A stretch of 64,000 nucleotides of DNA. Origin: Butyrivibrio hungatei DSM 14810 (GTDB lineage: Bacteria; Bacillota; Clostridia; Lachnospirales; Lachnospiraceae). The notes under the pieces were generated by a model. The model was not told the origin of the DNA. It searched no databases and was given only the letters and a program-made list of their open reading frames with translations. Made by a program: the position numbers and the translations under genes. The first letter of the stretch is position 1. Every line of letters starts with the position of its first letter. Shown here piece by piece: positions 1-9,178 of this stretch. Location: positions 62,001-126,000 of the forward strand of contig NZ_FRDH01000006.1 in the NCBI RefSeq assembly GCF_900143205.1, given 5' to 3'.

Positions 1-679
1 CGAACTTACCTGAATCAACGATGACACCACCAACTGCAGCTCCGTGACCATCCATATACTTGGTTGTTGAATGAGTTACAATATCTGCGCCCCATTCGAT
101 AGGTCTGCAGTTAACTGGTGTTGGGAATGTATTGTCCACAATAAGTGGAACGCCGTGGCTGTGTGCAGCCTTGGCAAATTTCTCTATATCAAGAACTGTA
201 AGTGCCGGGTTAGCAATCGTCTCACCGAATACTGCTCTTGTATTGTCCTTAAAAGCTGCATTCAGCTCATCCTCTGTGCAATCAGGTGAAACAAATGTAA
301 CTGTTACTCCCATCTTTGCCATTGTTACAGCGATGAGATTAAATGTTCCTCCGTAGATTGAAGAAGAAGCTACGATATGGCTTCCACACTCACAAATATT
401 AAACAGAGCGAAGAAATTAGCAGCCTGTCCAGATGACGTAAGCATAGCAGCTGTGCCGCCCTCAAGTGCTGCGATCTTGGCAGCAACATGATCATTAGTT
501 GGATTCTGAAGTCTTGTATAGAAATAACCTGAAGCTTCAAGATCAAAAAGCTTACCCATGTCCTCACTGGTGTCATACTTAAAAGTTGTAGACTGGATAA
601 TAGGTATCTGACGTGGTTCGCCATTACCTGGAGTATATCCTGCCTGTACACATCTGGTTCCGATTCCCTGCTGACTCAT
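1..679 (-). CDS. metY: O-acetylhomoserine sulfhydrylase (Cys/Met PLP family), 3' part outside window
   Basis: The reverse strand encodes an open frame of 226 codons that runs off the left edge. It starts at an ATG 33 bp after the previous gene, with a GGAG-type site in front. The N-terminus reads MSQQGIGTRCVQAGY, then GEPRQIPIIQSTTF and YTRLQNPTND, which is typical of the fold-type I Cys/Met metabolism family. The cofactor region shows SSGQAANFFAL, and HSTTKYMDGHG carries the expected PLP-binding lysine. Such enzymes make homocysteine from O-acetylhomoserine and sulfide, in the cytoplasm. Cystathionine gamma-synthase-like activity cannot be excluded, because the C-terminal specificity region is missing. 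Confidence 0.9.
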   Translation of the reverse strand, partial: MSQQGIGTRCVQAGYTPGNGEPRQIPIIQSTTFKYDTSEDMGKLFDLEASGYFYTRLQNPTNDHVAAKIAALEGGTAAMLTSSGQAANFFALFNICECGSHIVASSSIYGGTFNLIAVTMAKMGVTVTFVSPDCTEDELNAAFKDNTRAVFGETIANPALTVLDIEKFAKAAHSHGVPLIVDNTFPTPVNCRPIEWGADIVTHSTTKYMDGHGAAVGGVIVDSGKF

Positions 680-712
680 TTCTTCATCTCCTCTTAATAT
701 TAAATTTTAGAA

Positions 713-2056
713 TTATAAGTTTGTGTTATCTGCTGGAGCTTCTGGTGCTACTGGAGCCTCTGCTGCTACAGGTGCTTCTGCTGCAACTGGAGCTACTGGT
801 GTCTCCTGAACTGGTGCTGTCTGTCCAGGAGCAACTGGTGTAGGCTGTACTGGAGCTGCCTGCTGTACTGGAGCTACTGGTGTAGCCTGAACTGGTGTTG
901 CCTGTACTGGGGCTGCCTGCTGTACTGGAACTACTGGTGTAGCCTGAACTGGAGTTACAGGTGTCTGCTGCATTGGATTTACAGGAGCTGCCTGTACTGG
1001 CTGCTGCATTGGTGCTACACCCATTGGCACTGCCTGTCCTGGGATAGCTGGCTGAGCAACAACTTTTTTCTTCTTGTTCTCTTTGCCCATTGTTACGTAC
1101 TTATAAAACTTGTTAACATCATATCCAAGCTCTACTGCTGGGTTCTTAGCCTGGATAGTAGCCATGATATTTGAAAGTGTCTCATTAAGATTTGCCATGT
1201 TCTTAGGAGCTTTGCAAATCTCATGAACATCGTACTTCTGATCAAATACTGTGATGAACTTACCTGTCTGTGAATACATCCAACGAACATCTGAATACTT
1301 AACGATATCAAGTGTTGGACCAGCACTGATAATATAGTTTGGTGTGAAATATGTATTGAGCTGAGGAACAACTACTGATGTAGGATCAGCAAGTTCCATG
1401 TTGATCTCCTGTGCATTCTGAAGAGTGAGATCTCTGATTGTCTTATGATAGCTAAGGAATCCTTTGATATTTACGATCACGATAACAATCGCAGCTACAA
1501 GGAAAAGAACTCCAAATACGATAGCTACTGGCTCTGGATCAGCGTCTTTTACCCAAAGAGCCTTACCCATGTAATACTCATCAAAGTAATCACGAGCTTC
1601 CTTGAGCTCATCCTCGTTGTTCTCATCGTCTACATAGAATGTAATAGCTTCATCAATTACTTCATCTGAGAGTGTGTAGATAGAACCTTCAACTTCTGCA
1701 TATCCTTCATCAGCGATTTCTTTTGAGATAGCATCTGCCTGGTCTTCAGAACATCTAATGATATAGATATCTTCATAATAGTCATAAACGAAATAGTAAG
1801 CTTCTGATGAATCGTAGTAACCAATCTGTACAGGATCTTCTGTAGCATAGATCATTACTCTCTTGCCTTCATCAAGATCATCATCATTGTAAGCTTCTGA
1901 AAAATGAACTGCTGCCTCATCGTTTCTCAAGGCGCTTCCAAGATCACCTGCTGCAAAGCAGATAAAAGAAAGAACAACAAGTACTGCAGCAACGATCATC
2001 ATGATCATGTTGTGCTGATACTTCTTGTTGATAATAGGGCTGTTAATCTTATTCAT
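713..2056 (-). CDS. Two-TM membrane protein with Pro/Gln/Val/Ala repeat tail
   Basis: This is a 447-residue protein of unknown function. A first membrane segment (about residues 16-36) is followed by an acidic, probably extracytoplasmic domain rich in Asp, Glu and Tyr (about 37-170). A second membrane segment (about 177-197) follows, then a domain up to about residue 330. A Lys-rich linker (KENKKKKVV) leads into a low-complexity tail of PVQATPVAPVQQAAPVQ-like repeats ending in AEAPVAPEAPADNTNL. The tail resembles the flexible Pro/Ala linkers of surface proteins. The gene lies 33 bp upstream of the sulfhydrylase gene and may be cotranscribed with it. No enzymatic motif was recognised. Confidence 0.85.
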   Translation of the reverse strand: MNKINSPIINKKYQHNMIMMIVAAVLVVLSFICFAAGDLGSALRNDEAAVHFSEAYNDDDLDEGKRVMIYATEDPVQIGYYDSSEAYYFVYDYYEDIYIIRCSEDQADAISKEIADEGYAEVEGSIYTLSDEVIDEAITFYVDDENNEDELKEARDYFDEYYMGKALWVKDADPEPVAIVFGVLFLVAAIVIVIVNIKGFLSYHKTIRDLTLQNAQEINMELADPTSVVVPQLNTYFTPNYIISAGPTLDIVKYSDVRWMYSQTGKFITVFDQKYDVHEICKAPKNMANLNETLSNIMATIQAKNPAVELGYDVNKFYKYVTMGKENKKKKVVAQPAIPGQAVPMGVAPMQQPVQAAPVNPMQQTPVTPVQATPVVPVQQAAPVQATPVQATPVAPVQQAAPVQPTPVAPGQTAPVQETPVAPVAAEAPVAAEAPVAPEAPADNTNL

Positions 2057-2169
2057 ATATTTTCCTCCGTTTTCCCCTCAAACACTTTATATAATTTACC
2101 ATATACAGCCGACAAAAAAAATAACATTTTTTAGCAAATTAATTATGTATATAGACCTATTTTTGCAAA

Positions 2170-2205
2170 ATAAAACGCATGGTCCACAAGCCCATGAACC
2201 ATGCG
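2170..2205 (-). terminator. Rho-independent terminator of ddh
   Basis: The inverted repeat CGCATGGT/ACCATGCG is followed on the minus strand by a T-rich run (TTTTATTTTG). It sits 20 bp after the ddh stop. Confidence 0.85.
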
Positions 2206-2225
2206 AATCTATACTTTTTTACCAA

Positions 2226-3212
2226 TTAAAGAAGATGTGCTCTGAGCTCTTCTCCAGACTTATCAGAAAGATATGCTGGTGGAATATCAAGAATTGTCTT
2301 GCATCCTTTCATTCCCTCGCTCTGCATACGATGTGCAGCTCTTGCTACAGCTACAAGCACGCTTGTTGTGAACTCTGGGTTTGAATCAAGTTTCAGGCTA
2401 TACTCGATAATGTGGTTGTGCTCTTTGTTTGCACCAGTCTTACCACTTCTAAATACGAAACCGCCGTGAGCCATTCCGCTGTGATTCTTCAAAAGCTCTT
2501 CCTCGCTGATGAAATGAACTGTTGTATCATAATCAGCAAAGTAATTAGGCATTTCCTTGATCTCTTTTTCTACTAAAGCTGCATCAGCTCCGTCCTCAAG
2601 AACTACAAAGCACTCTCTTGTGTGCTTCTGTCTTGTTGTAAGCTCTGGATTCTGGCCGCTTCTAACTGCCTCAAGTGCACTCTCAACCGGGATTGTGTAC
2701 TGCTTGGCATTCTTGACACCCTTAATTCTGCGAATTGCATCTGAGTGTCCCTGTGAAACGCCCTTGCCCCAGAATGTGTAGTCGTTACCATCTGGAAGGA
2801 TAGCGTTTGAATAAACTCTAGCAAGTGAGAACATTCCTGGATCCCAACCGCATGATATAACTGCAACCTTGCCTGCTGCCTTAGCTGCCGCATCAACATT
2901 TGCAAAATGCTCAGGGATTCTGGCATGTGTATCAAAACTGTCAACAACGTTGAACATAGCAGCGTACTCTGGAGTCTGAACTGGAAGATCTGTAGCGCTT
3001 CCACCGCAGAGGATCATAACATCGATCTTGTCTTTATAATCTGCTACGTCGTTAACTGAAACAACAGGTACTCCCTTAGTTCTGATCTGAAGTGAAGCTG
3101 GATCTCTTCTGGTAAAAACAGCTACAAGCTCCATATCAGGTGCCTGCTCAACTGCAAGCTCTACACCCTTACCAAGGTTACCGTATCCTAAAATACCAAT
3201 CTTTGTACTCAT
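2226..3212 (-). CDS. ddh: meso-Diaminopimelate D-dehydrogenase
   Basis: A 328-residue protein that catalyses the NADPH-dependent one-step route to meso-diaminopimelate for lysine and peptidoglycan synthesis. The N-terminal Rossmann motif is GILGYGNLGKGVE, followed by FTRRDP. The family signatures CGGSATDLP, VDSFDTHARIPEHF, SCGWDPGMFSL, FWGKGVSQGHSDAIRRI and GMAHGGFV are all visible. Length matches the family (about 325). Start ATG has GGAGGAG 4 nt upstream. It is a single-gene unit: its own terminator lies downstream, and 39 bp upstream is the stop of an unrelated EAL gene. Confidence 0.96.
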   Translation of the reverse strand: MSTKIGILGYGNLGKGVELAVEQAPDMELVAVFTRRDPASLQIRTKGVPVVSVNDVADYKDKIDVMILCGGSATDLPVQTPEYAAMFNVVDSFDTHARIPEHFANVDAAAKAAGKVAVISCGWDPGMFSLARVYSNAILPDGNDYTFWGKGVSQGHSDAIRRIKGVKNAKQYTIPVESALEAVRSGQNPELTTRQKHTRECFVVLEDGADAALVEKEIKEMPNYFADYDTTVHFISEEELLKNHSGMAHGGFVFRSGKTGANKEHNHIIEYSLKLDSNPEFTTSVLVAVARAAHRMQSEGMKGCKTILDIPPAYLSDKSGEELRAHLL

Positions 3213-3251
3213 AAACTCCTCCTATCACCATCTCTATACATCTGGGATATT

Positions 3252-4490
3252 TTACGATATCTCTTCTATAACATCATTAAATCCAATGATAATAATATCA
3301 TTAGATGATGGCATTTTCACAAAAAAATCATTGGTCAGGATCTTAAGCTTCTTGCCATCTTTTTTGGTGACAATTGAAACTTCCTGAACCATCTCTTTTC
3401 CCTCTTTATAAGCCTTCAAAAGGGCAAGTCTTGAAAATGTATTGTTGAAGATAACCTTCTCTTCGCCTTCACGCATTTCGATTCCAACCCGTGTCAGCTC
3501 ATCAAAAGAGCCTGCGGAAGGAATGACGTTATCAACATTATTCTTCATTATAAGGTAACTGTTCTTGGACAAATTACCATATACGATAAGTGGGTATTTC
3601 TTGTAAATAGCCTCCAGCAAAAGATCTATGGTACCGAACTGTCCTCCATCTGTAAGGACATCATAGTTTACGGCTACATTTTTGGAAGATCCGCAAAGAA
3701 GCATGAACTCCTCTTTTGGCATGGGCTTAGCAAATAAAAAGCCTTGGATCTTCTGGCAGTCAAAGGACTGCATAAGCTTGAGCTGGCTTGAACTCTCAAC
3801 ACCTTCAGCTACAGTCTCAAGATTAAGTCTGTGTGCAAGGTAAAAGATTGACTCGATTGCAACCTTACCTTCTGCTGTCTTACTAGTCTCCTGCATGAGA
3901 CCTTTATCTATCTTAAGGACAGATACCGGCATCTCAGCCAAAAGTTTTATGGAAGTAGAACCGCTTCCAAAGTCATCGATAGCAATCTTGATACCCTTTT
4001 CGTGGATATCTTTGCCCCAGTTTACAATATTCTCGTATTCATCTAAAAAAGCTGTCTCTGTAATTTCAACCTCAAACAAGCTCTTGTCTACTTCATATCT
4101 CTTGAGAAGTCTCTCAAGCCTGCTGGCGAAGTCTTTTTCATTAACATGACGCTGAGAAAAATTAACAGATATAGGAACAGCGCGGTCTCCAAGTTCCTTA
4201 ATGGTCTTGCAGGCTTCCTCAGCAACAAACCAATCAAGATAAGTGATAGCATTGGTCTTCTCAAGCTCTGGTATGAATTCTGAAGGCATCTTAATATTAC
4301 CCTCAGCATCCCTCCAACGAACCAGCGCTTCTGCACTTACCAAGATTCCAGTGTTGGCATTATACTGTGGTTGATAATATGCAATTAACTCATGAGACTC
4401 CATGGCCTCAAACAAGTCATCAACTATAGTTGGCTCCAATATGTGCCTCTTTCTTAAATTATTGTTGTGATCTTTTTGGAATTTCCCCAC
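3252..4490 (-). CDS. EAL-domain cyclic-di-GMP phosphodiesterase
   Basis: A 412-residue cytoplasmic protein. The EAL domain spans about residues 25-265. The signature appears as AEALVRW, with the further metal and catalytic residues in PISVNFSQRH, VEITETAF, AIDDFGSGSTS, VLKIDKG, ETVAEGVE and QKIQGFLFAKP. The active site therefore looks complete, and c-di-GMP hydrolysis is expected. No GGDEF domain is present. The C-terminal 140 residues (YPLIVYGNLSKNSYLIMKNN onward) look like a PAS-like sensory domain following the catalytic one, an order opposite to the usual. Loop 6 (DDFGSG) is intact. Confidence 0.92.
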   Translation of the reverse strand: MGKFQKDHNNNLRKRHILEPTIVDDLFEAMESHELIAYYQPQYNANTGILVSAEALVRWRDAEGNIKMPSEFIPELEKTNAITYLDWFVAEEACKTIKELGDRAVPISVNFSQRHVNEKDFASRLERLLKRYEVDKSLFEVEITETAFLDEYENIVNWGKDIHEKGIKIAIDDFGSGSTSIKLLAEMPVSVLKIDKGLMQETSKTAEGKVAIESIFYLAHRLNLETVAEGVESSSQLKLMQSFDCQKIQGFLFAKPMPKEEFMLLCGSSKNVAVNYDVLTDGGQFGTIDLLLEAIYKKYPLIVYGNLSKNSYLIMKNNVDNVIPSAGSFDELTRVGIEMREGEEKVIFNNTFSRLALLKAYKEGKEMVQEVSIVTKKDGKKLKILTNDFFVKMPSSNDIIIIGFNDVIEEIS

Positions 4491-4715
4491 AGATGTCAGA
4501 ACAACATCTCTCGATTTATATTATACCAATTTATTGAATATTTTATTCATGTTAAGTGTGACAATTTTGTGATTTTTTTGAACCTTTTTTTCAATGGGCG
4601 ATTCCAAAAATGTAGCTTTGCTTCAACGCTTTAAAGGAATGTGTAATAAAAAAGTTCCCTTAGTTAATCATTACGAAACCCTCTTCAAAAAATGCATAAA
4701 AAATGTATGATATGC

Positions 4716-4757
4716 ATAAAAAAATACTCATTCCACTCGAAAAGTAGAATGAGTATT
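4716..4757 (-). terminator. Rho-independent terminator of the DUF4003 operon
   Basis: AATACTCATTC and GAATGAGTATT form an 11-bp stem, followed on the minus strand by T6. It lies 31 bp after the DUF4003 stop. The rest of the 297-bp gap up to 4490 is AT-rich and holds no other feature I can support beyond the promoter region of the EAL gene. Confidence 0.88.
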
Positions 4758-4787
4758 TTATAATAATCTAAAATTTACTTTTATCGT

Positions 4788-5774
4788 TTAGTTTGAAGAT
4801 ATGCTTGCTATGCTACTGCACATAACTACAATAAGCATAAAGGTAACTTCCTGAGCAATGGTAACAGCTATCGTATTTCCAATGGCTGAACTTGCAGGAT
4901 TTTTCTCTTCATTGTAAATTGCAGCTGTGATCATGCTAGCATACATGAGCCTTGTCTCTTTGCTCATATCAAGAACGCCCAAGCCTTTCTGACTTCTAAG
5001 GTAAACTTCAGCTTCTACAACATCCTGGATAAGCTGTTCCTGATCTACATCAAGATCAACAAGGCAACCCAGCATTGAAAGTTCATAGTTCTTTCCGTAA
5101 GGAGCGCCTGCTGCCTTAAATGCATCATATAGATTCAACGCCTTCTCGCATTTTTCCTCTGAAGATCCACCAAGTGCTGTGATAACCTGCGCAAGTGAAT
5201 AAACATCATTGTCGTGGAAGAGGAATTTCTTTTTAAGGATCTGATATGAATCCTCTAGCTCTGTAAGGATATCATCTACATTCTTGTCGCTCATAGCAAG
5301 AAGAACAGCAAAGCATGTATCTTCATCTGTTGTAAGGAATGGATGTTTCTCTTTCATTCCTTTCATGATCTGGCTTGTTCTATCAACGATAACGTCTGCA
5401 TCTCCCATTCTCTTAGAATCACAGATGACCATTGCTGCAACTGCTCTGTAGATAGAGCCCATGAGCTTGCCTTCTTTTAACTTGTCATAAACTGCAACAG
5501 CATCCTCAAGATACTTCTCTGGCTGACCACTTACAGCCATCTTGGATGAAACGATAACCTCGTTAAATCCGCGGAAATATGAGAAATAGTTTTCCTCCTT
5601 CTGAAGGATCTTTTGACATTCCTTAACATATTCTGCATCTACTTCTCTGCCGTTCTGGGTAAAAGCACTGCTGGCAGCAACCTTGATAAGTCCATATTCA
5701 AAGATAAAAGCCTTTCCCATGGCATATCTATTTTCAGCAAATAGATCACATCTTTTTTTAATTAAGTCTTTCAT
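4788..5774 (-). CDS. DUF4003 family protein
   Basis: A 328-residue, mostly helical soluble protein. The N-terminus (MKDLIKKRCDLFAENRYAMG) and the blocks YFSYFRGFNE, MGSIYRAVAAMVI, HPFLTTDEDTCFAVLLAMSDK and LGGSSEEKCEKAL match the DUF4003 family of Firmicutes as I know it. The family has no assigned biochemical function. It is translationally coupled to the upstream membrane protein gene, whose end it overlaps by 17 bp, so the two products probably work together. The C-terminal 30 residues (IAVTIAQEVTFMLIVVMCSSIASISSN) are hydrophobic and could touch the membrane. Confidence 0.85.
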   Translation of the reverse strand: MKDLIKKRCDLFAENRYAMGKAFIFEYGLIKVAASSAFTQNGREVDAEYVKECQKILQKEENYFSYFRGFNEVIVSSKMAVSGQPEKYLEDAVAVYDKLKEGKLMGSIYRAVAAMVICDSKRMGDADVIVDRTSQIMKGMKEKHPFLTTDEDTCFAVLLAMSDKNVDDILTELEDSYQILKKKFLFHDNDVYSLAQVITALGGSSEEKCEKALNLYDAFKAAGAPYGKNYELSMLGCLVDLDVDQEQLIQDVVEAEVYLRSQKGLGVLDMSKETRLMYASMITAAIYNEEKNPASSAIGNTIAVTIAQEVTFMLIVVMCSSIASISSN

Positions 5775-6423
5775 ACATTTTCTCCTTTGTTATTGTCGCG
5801 ATTCCCCAAAATAGTAATGGAGAATACTTGATCACATGTGCCTTTAATGTGTCTGCAATCAGCATAGAGCCTGTCTCAAGGTCAACATACAGATCAGCGT
5901 TAAGGACATATCTGAATGCTATCGAGATCAGCGCCAGTACAAATGGCACCAAAGCAAGCAGATAGTACTTTGATCCTACTACCTTTCCTCTAAATGACGC
6001 TACCACAAAGAACACAAGAAATGCAAGTCTTATAAGTATCTCAAATCCTGCATCTCCGATTGCATCAATGAGCCAATAGGCTGAAGGTGGGCTCATTAGC
6101 GTATCCTTCATCTGTAACAACTCATAAATGTAATAGAACATTGTCAAAAGAGCTATGACCTTACTGATGGTCTTTTTCTCTGCCTTTTCTATGAGGGTTA
6201 TGATCAGAAGTGCGTCCAACACAAACCTTATAAGTGTGTTTGTTAAAAGTTCCTTGAAAAGATCCGGAACTTCATCTTTCATGTCCCAGTAAATTGAACC
6301 CACTACTATATGCTTGATGCACACTGAGACAGCAAATATGATCATCATCACTATAAATGCTATCTTGCCGTGCTTTCGTTTTTCGTCCATATTGTTTGCG
6401 GTGTAAGTTACCGTGCCATCCAT
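5758..6423 (-). CDS. Multispanning membrane protein upstream of DUF4003
   Basis: A 221-residue protein with five or six predicted membrane helices (about residues 18-40, 62-80, 85-105, 122-145, 150-170 and 193-212). Function is not recognised. It begins with a soluble N-terminus (MDGTVTYTANNMDEKRK). Its 3' end overlaps the DUF4003 gene by 17 bp, implying a two-gene operon. Upstream lies the R2 repeat array A, which separates it from a divergent zinc-ribbon gene. Confidence 0.8.
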   Translation of the reverse strand: MDGTVTYTANNMDEKRKHGKIAFIVMMIIFAVSVCIKHIVVGSIYWDMKDEVPDLFKELLTNTLIRFVLDALLIITLIEKAEKKTISKVIALLTMFYYIYELLQMKDTLMSPPSAYWLIDAIGDAGFEILIRLAFLVFFVVASFRGKVVGSKYYLLALVPFVLALISIAFRYVLNADLYVDLETGSMLIADTLKAHVIKYSPLLFWGIATITKEKMYERLN

Positions 6424-6529
6424 TTTTTCGACCTCCCGTTGCCTATATAACTAGTATACAAGCTTGTCTGGGAAAATGTTGCGAAAAATGGGGCGTTTTT
6501 ACCACTTTGGCGTGGGGGAGACTAGATTT

Positions 6530-6714
6530 TTACCTGCAATTTAACTTTTGTTAGACTTGCAGGTAATGATTTCGGTGCTTTTTAACTTGTTGACTCGAGT
6601 TTATTACCTGCATTTACTCTTTTTCTGCCATTTCAGGTAACAAATCAGATCACTCACTCGATAACTCTCCGTATTTTGTTACCTGCAATTCACATATTAT
6701 TAATTTTGAGGTAA
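6530..6714. repeat. R2 array A: three degenerate 37-bp palindromic cores at 74-75 bp spacing
   Basis: Cores start at 6530, 6604 and 6679. Each opens with TTACCTGCA and closes with a form of TTGCAGGTAA (the second ends TTTCAGGTAA, the third TTTTGAGGTAA). Core length is 36-37 bp. This array is the most diverged of three in the window and fills most of the 336-bp gap between divergent genes at 6423 and 6760. Confidence 0.85.
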
Positions 6715-6759
6715 ACTCATATATGGCTAGAACCAAATATACGCTTAGGGGGAAAGGAA

Positions 6760-7560
6760 ATGGAACTTAAAAAGGTAACATGCCCAAATTGTGGCAGCTC
6801 AGAAATAGAGAAGGTAAGCGATGAGCAGTACAAGTGCTCATATTGCGGCGCAACCTTCATGATCGATTATGACGAAGAGGATGCGCAGATCATCAGCAAA
6901 GAAAAAGAGCTGACAATGCAGAGGGAGCGCTTCGAACATGAAGAAAAGCTTCGAAAAGAAGCTCAAACAAGCACATCAGGAAAAAAAGCGCCACGATTCT
7001 TTGCACTATTTATGTTTGTAATGATTGTAGCAATTTTAGCGCTGTCTCTTTTTGCAAGTATTTATGAGCCAAACAATAGCTCTTCAACAGAATCACAAAC
7101 AGAACAAACCTCAAAGAAAAAATCACAATATCGTCTCCTCGACTCCAGCGACATCTCAGCAGGCATCAACCTTTCAGAATTCAAAAAAGCTGCTGATACT
7201 TTCGCACAGAACAAAAAAGAAGCCTACACTGGCTCTTGGACTCAGGCAGGCGAGCCAAAACTCGTTGCAGAATACTTTTTAAGCAGCGAAGATGCCAACA
7301 TGCTCTGGTTCTTTTACGAGTATACATGGGAAAAAGAAGGTAGCGACCCAGAAAAGCGCTATGTTGCTGTCCACTTTGACGACATCCGCATGACTGAAGA
7401 TGGCAAGATCAAATCCAATTACCGTCCAGAAGAATATTACCACAGTGAATTCTTAGGAAATTACTTGATTAGCGGCTACTTCGATTTTGATTCCGCTTAC
7501 AGAGAGACGATTACCGCTCATCCAGAATGCGAAATTACAGAGATTGCCCTTAATGATTAA
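6760..7560 (+). CDS. Zinc-ribbon, single-TM protein
   Basis: A 266-residue protein. An N-terminal zinc ribbon (CPNCGSSEIEKV...YKCSYCG, residues about 9-31) is followed by a charged coiled-coil-like helix, then a membrane helix (about 84-105, RFFALFMFVMIVAILALSL). The C-terminal domain is probably extracytoplasmic (about 120-266), with a Ser/Thr-rich linker before it. No enzyme motif is seen. GGGGGAAAGGAA precedes the ATG. It is probably cotranscribed with the miniprotein 50 bp downstream. Zinc-ribbon plus TM proteins of this shape are common and uncharacterised in Lachnospiraceae. Confidence 0.85.
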   Translation: MELKKVTCPNCGSSEIEKVSDEQYKCSYCGATFMIDYDEEDAQIISKEKELTMQRERFEHEEKLRKEAQTSTSGKKAPRFFALFMFVMIVAILALSLFASIYEPNNSSSTESQTEQTSKKKSQYRLLDSSDISAGINLSEFKKAADTFAQNKKEAYTGSWTQAGEPKLVAEYFLSSEDANMLWFFYEYTWEKEGSDPEKRYVAVHFDDIRMTEDGKIKSNYRPEEYYHSEFLGNYLISGYFDFDSAYRETITAHPECEITEIALND

Positions 7561-7609
7561 GGAAAAGAACTGTGAGGTGCAGTTAACAAAAACGCGCAAG
7601 GAGGTTATT

Positions 7610-7783
7610 ATGGAAACTTGGTATTACGTAGTTGAAAGCATTGACGGCGATTACGCCAATTTAAGAAGAACAGACATTGAAAGTTCAGAACTTAAGCTAG
7701 TTGCAAGAGCTCTTTTACCAGAGGGAATCGCAGAAGGCACTAATTTAAAATACGAGCTCATGCAGTATTCAATCATAGAATAA
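7610..7783 (+). CDS. DUF3006-like miniprotein, 57 aa
   Basis: The start was chosen at ATG 7610 because AAGGAGG lies 7 nt upstream. A longer frame reading into the previous gene lacks such a site. The product (METWYYVVESIDGDYANLRR, then LLPEGIAEGTNLKYEL) has the pattern of DUF3006 proteins: a beta-strand with D/EGD, then LPEG.xEG. Those proteins are small beta-barrels of unknown role, often next to MBL or other housekeeping genes. It is followed directly by a terminator. Confidence 0.75.
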   Translation: METWYYVVESIDGDYANLRRTDIESSELKLVARALLPEGIAEGTNLKYELMQYSIIE

Positions 7784-7787
7784 ATAA

Positions 7788-7816
7788 CCTCCAGGGAGGC
7801 CGGTTGTGGCTCAAAA
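7788..7816. repeat. Degenerate R1 half-element
   Basis: The stretch GGGAGGCCGGTTGTGGCTCA matches the R1 half GGGACGGAGGTTGTGGCTCA at 17 of 20 positions and is followed by A-rich sequence. It lies just before a terminator. Confidence 0.45.
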
Positions 7817-7820
7817 AATA

Positions 7821-7850
7821 AGACCTGCTCAAGCAGGCCTTTTCTTTTTC
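7821..7850 (+). terminator. Rho-independent terminator after the DUF3006-like gene
   Basis: A GACCTGC, TCAA, GCAGG hairpin is followed by CCTTTTCTTTTTC. It lies between convergent genes. Confidence 0.8.
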
Positions 7851-7867
7851 TCATATGTCACACAAAA

Positions 7868-9178
7868 TCATCCTACTTCGCTGCCTCCCCACTCAACTAC
7901 TGTGAAGCCCTTCCTCTCCGGGGTTTCAATTTCCTGCCTGGAAATGTTGATGTAGTTTTCGCAGCCGTAATATGTCATGAACACGCGGATCACTGTATCC
8001 GGTTCAGGACTGATCTTAAGTTCTGAGTGGTCTGTGTACTCATCAGTCTGGAAGCGAATGATGTTGTACTTGTTGTCCTCCATCTTCGGAAGCCAGTATG
8101 CGACGAATTCTTCAGTTTCTTTTTCATTGAGCCCCAGCTGAGGAAGCATAGTTGTCAGAAAACTTTCCGTTTCTGCGCCCGCAACGCAGAATCCGTCGTG
8201 GAATGTGTAGGTTGACTGAAGCATTGCTTCCCAGAACAGGTAGTCAAAAGACTCATCGTCAAGATGTATGGTTCCATCTGAATCCGCAGTTACTGTCCAG
8301 CCATTATCTTCGTTAAAAGCAGGATCTGTATCTGTAAAATAGCCATCAATACTAAGTTCCACCGAAACCTCAGTGCCATCTTCTTCAGGATAAAGATAAA
8401 TTGCAGGCTTAAGGCATGGCACCTGCTGCGCCTGGTCCTTATAATAAATCGCGCTATAATCTTCAGAAAGAGCGGCCTCTATATCAACGCCCGTATTAAT
8501 CGTCGTAGCAATTCCAGGATTGAAAGTAATGTAGCCGTCTCCATCATTTACATTGTACTCATCCCCAAGCTTCTCCACATCTTCCTTCGTCGCCTCGTCA
8601 CCATTTATAAAATACGTGGTCTCACTTGTCTCAAACTCAGTGCAAAGCGCCAGCTCAAGATCCAAGTATACTTCATCCTCATCAGCCTTAAAAATGTACT
8701 CATAAAGCCACACAGAATCAGTCCCCGCCTGCTCCCGATCATAAAAGAAAAAGCTTTTTTTATCATAATAACTGAAATTTCCATATTGTCCATAAAACGT
8801 GAAGCCCTCGGTAGCAAGCGACTTAACCTCGCCATCTGCATAGGTAAAAAGCTGCGCTCCACAGTTCTCAATGGATGGATCATCCACAATTGCCAGCTCA
8901 TAAGCATCATCTTCATTCAAATGTAAAAGAGCTGCTGTAAATCCGCCGCCCGTCGTATCAAGCTTTTCTGTTAAAAAAGTTCTGTAAGCATCGATTTCTT
9001 CCCCTTCAAGAGCCTGCTTTGTTGTGCTCACCGCATATGAAGCGCCAGTTCCACTTACATCAGAGTCATTTCCATTATTCACTGAAGACGTTGTTTTTTC
9101 TTGACTTGCAGAAGCTCCGCAGCCCGAAATTGCCATAATAACTGCCATTCCCAATGCCCAAAGTCTAATTTTTTTCAT
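7868..9178 (-). CDS. Secreted lipoprotein with a KPxIYLYP domain
   Basis: A 436-residue lipoprotein. The signal peptide ends in a lipobox (MAISGC, Cys about 20), followed by a Ser/Thr/Gly linker. The middle domain contains LNEDDAYELAIVDD, an FG-GAP-like Asp-rich stretch also seen in two other lipoproteins of this window. The C-terminal domain starts CLKPAIYLYPEEDGTEVSVEL and continues GWTVTADSDGTIHL...YLFWEA. This domain recurs in many Firmicute secreted proteins and has no known function. It is preceded by R2 array B. Confidence 0.88.
   Translation of the reverse strand: MKKIRLWALGMAVIMAISGCGASASQEKTTSSVNNGNDSDVSGTGASYAVSTTKQALEGEEIDAYRTFLTEKLDTTGGGFTAALLHLNEDDAYELAIVDDPSIENCGAQLFTYADGEVKSLATEGFTFYGQYGNFSYYDKKSFFFYDREQAGTDSVWLYEYIFKADEDEVYLDLELALCTEFETSETTYFINGDEATKEDVEKLGDEYNVNDGDGYITFNPGIATTINTGVDIEAALSEDYSAIYYKDQAQQVPCLKPAIYLYPEEDGTEVSVELSIDGYFTDTDPAFNEDNGWTVTADSDGTIHLDDESFDYLFWEAMLQSTYTFHDGFCVAGAETESFLTTMLPQLGLNEKETEEFVAYWLPKMEDNKYNIIRFQTDEYTDHSELKISPEPDTVIRVFMTYYGCENYINISRQEIETPERKGFTVVEWGGSEVG

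Noticed and set aside
680..712. SAM riboswitch before the sulfhydrylase
   Set aside because: Only 33 bp separate it from the upstream gene, too short for the element.
713..1100. Frames on the plus strand across the Pro/Gln repeat
   Set aside because: Shadows of the low-complexity tail of the minus-strand membrane protein gene, without ribosome sites.
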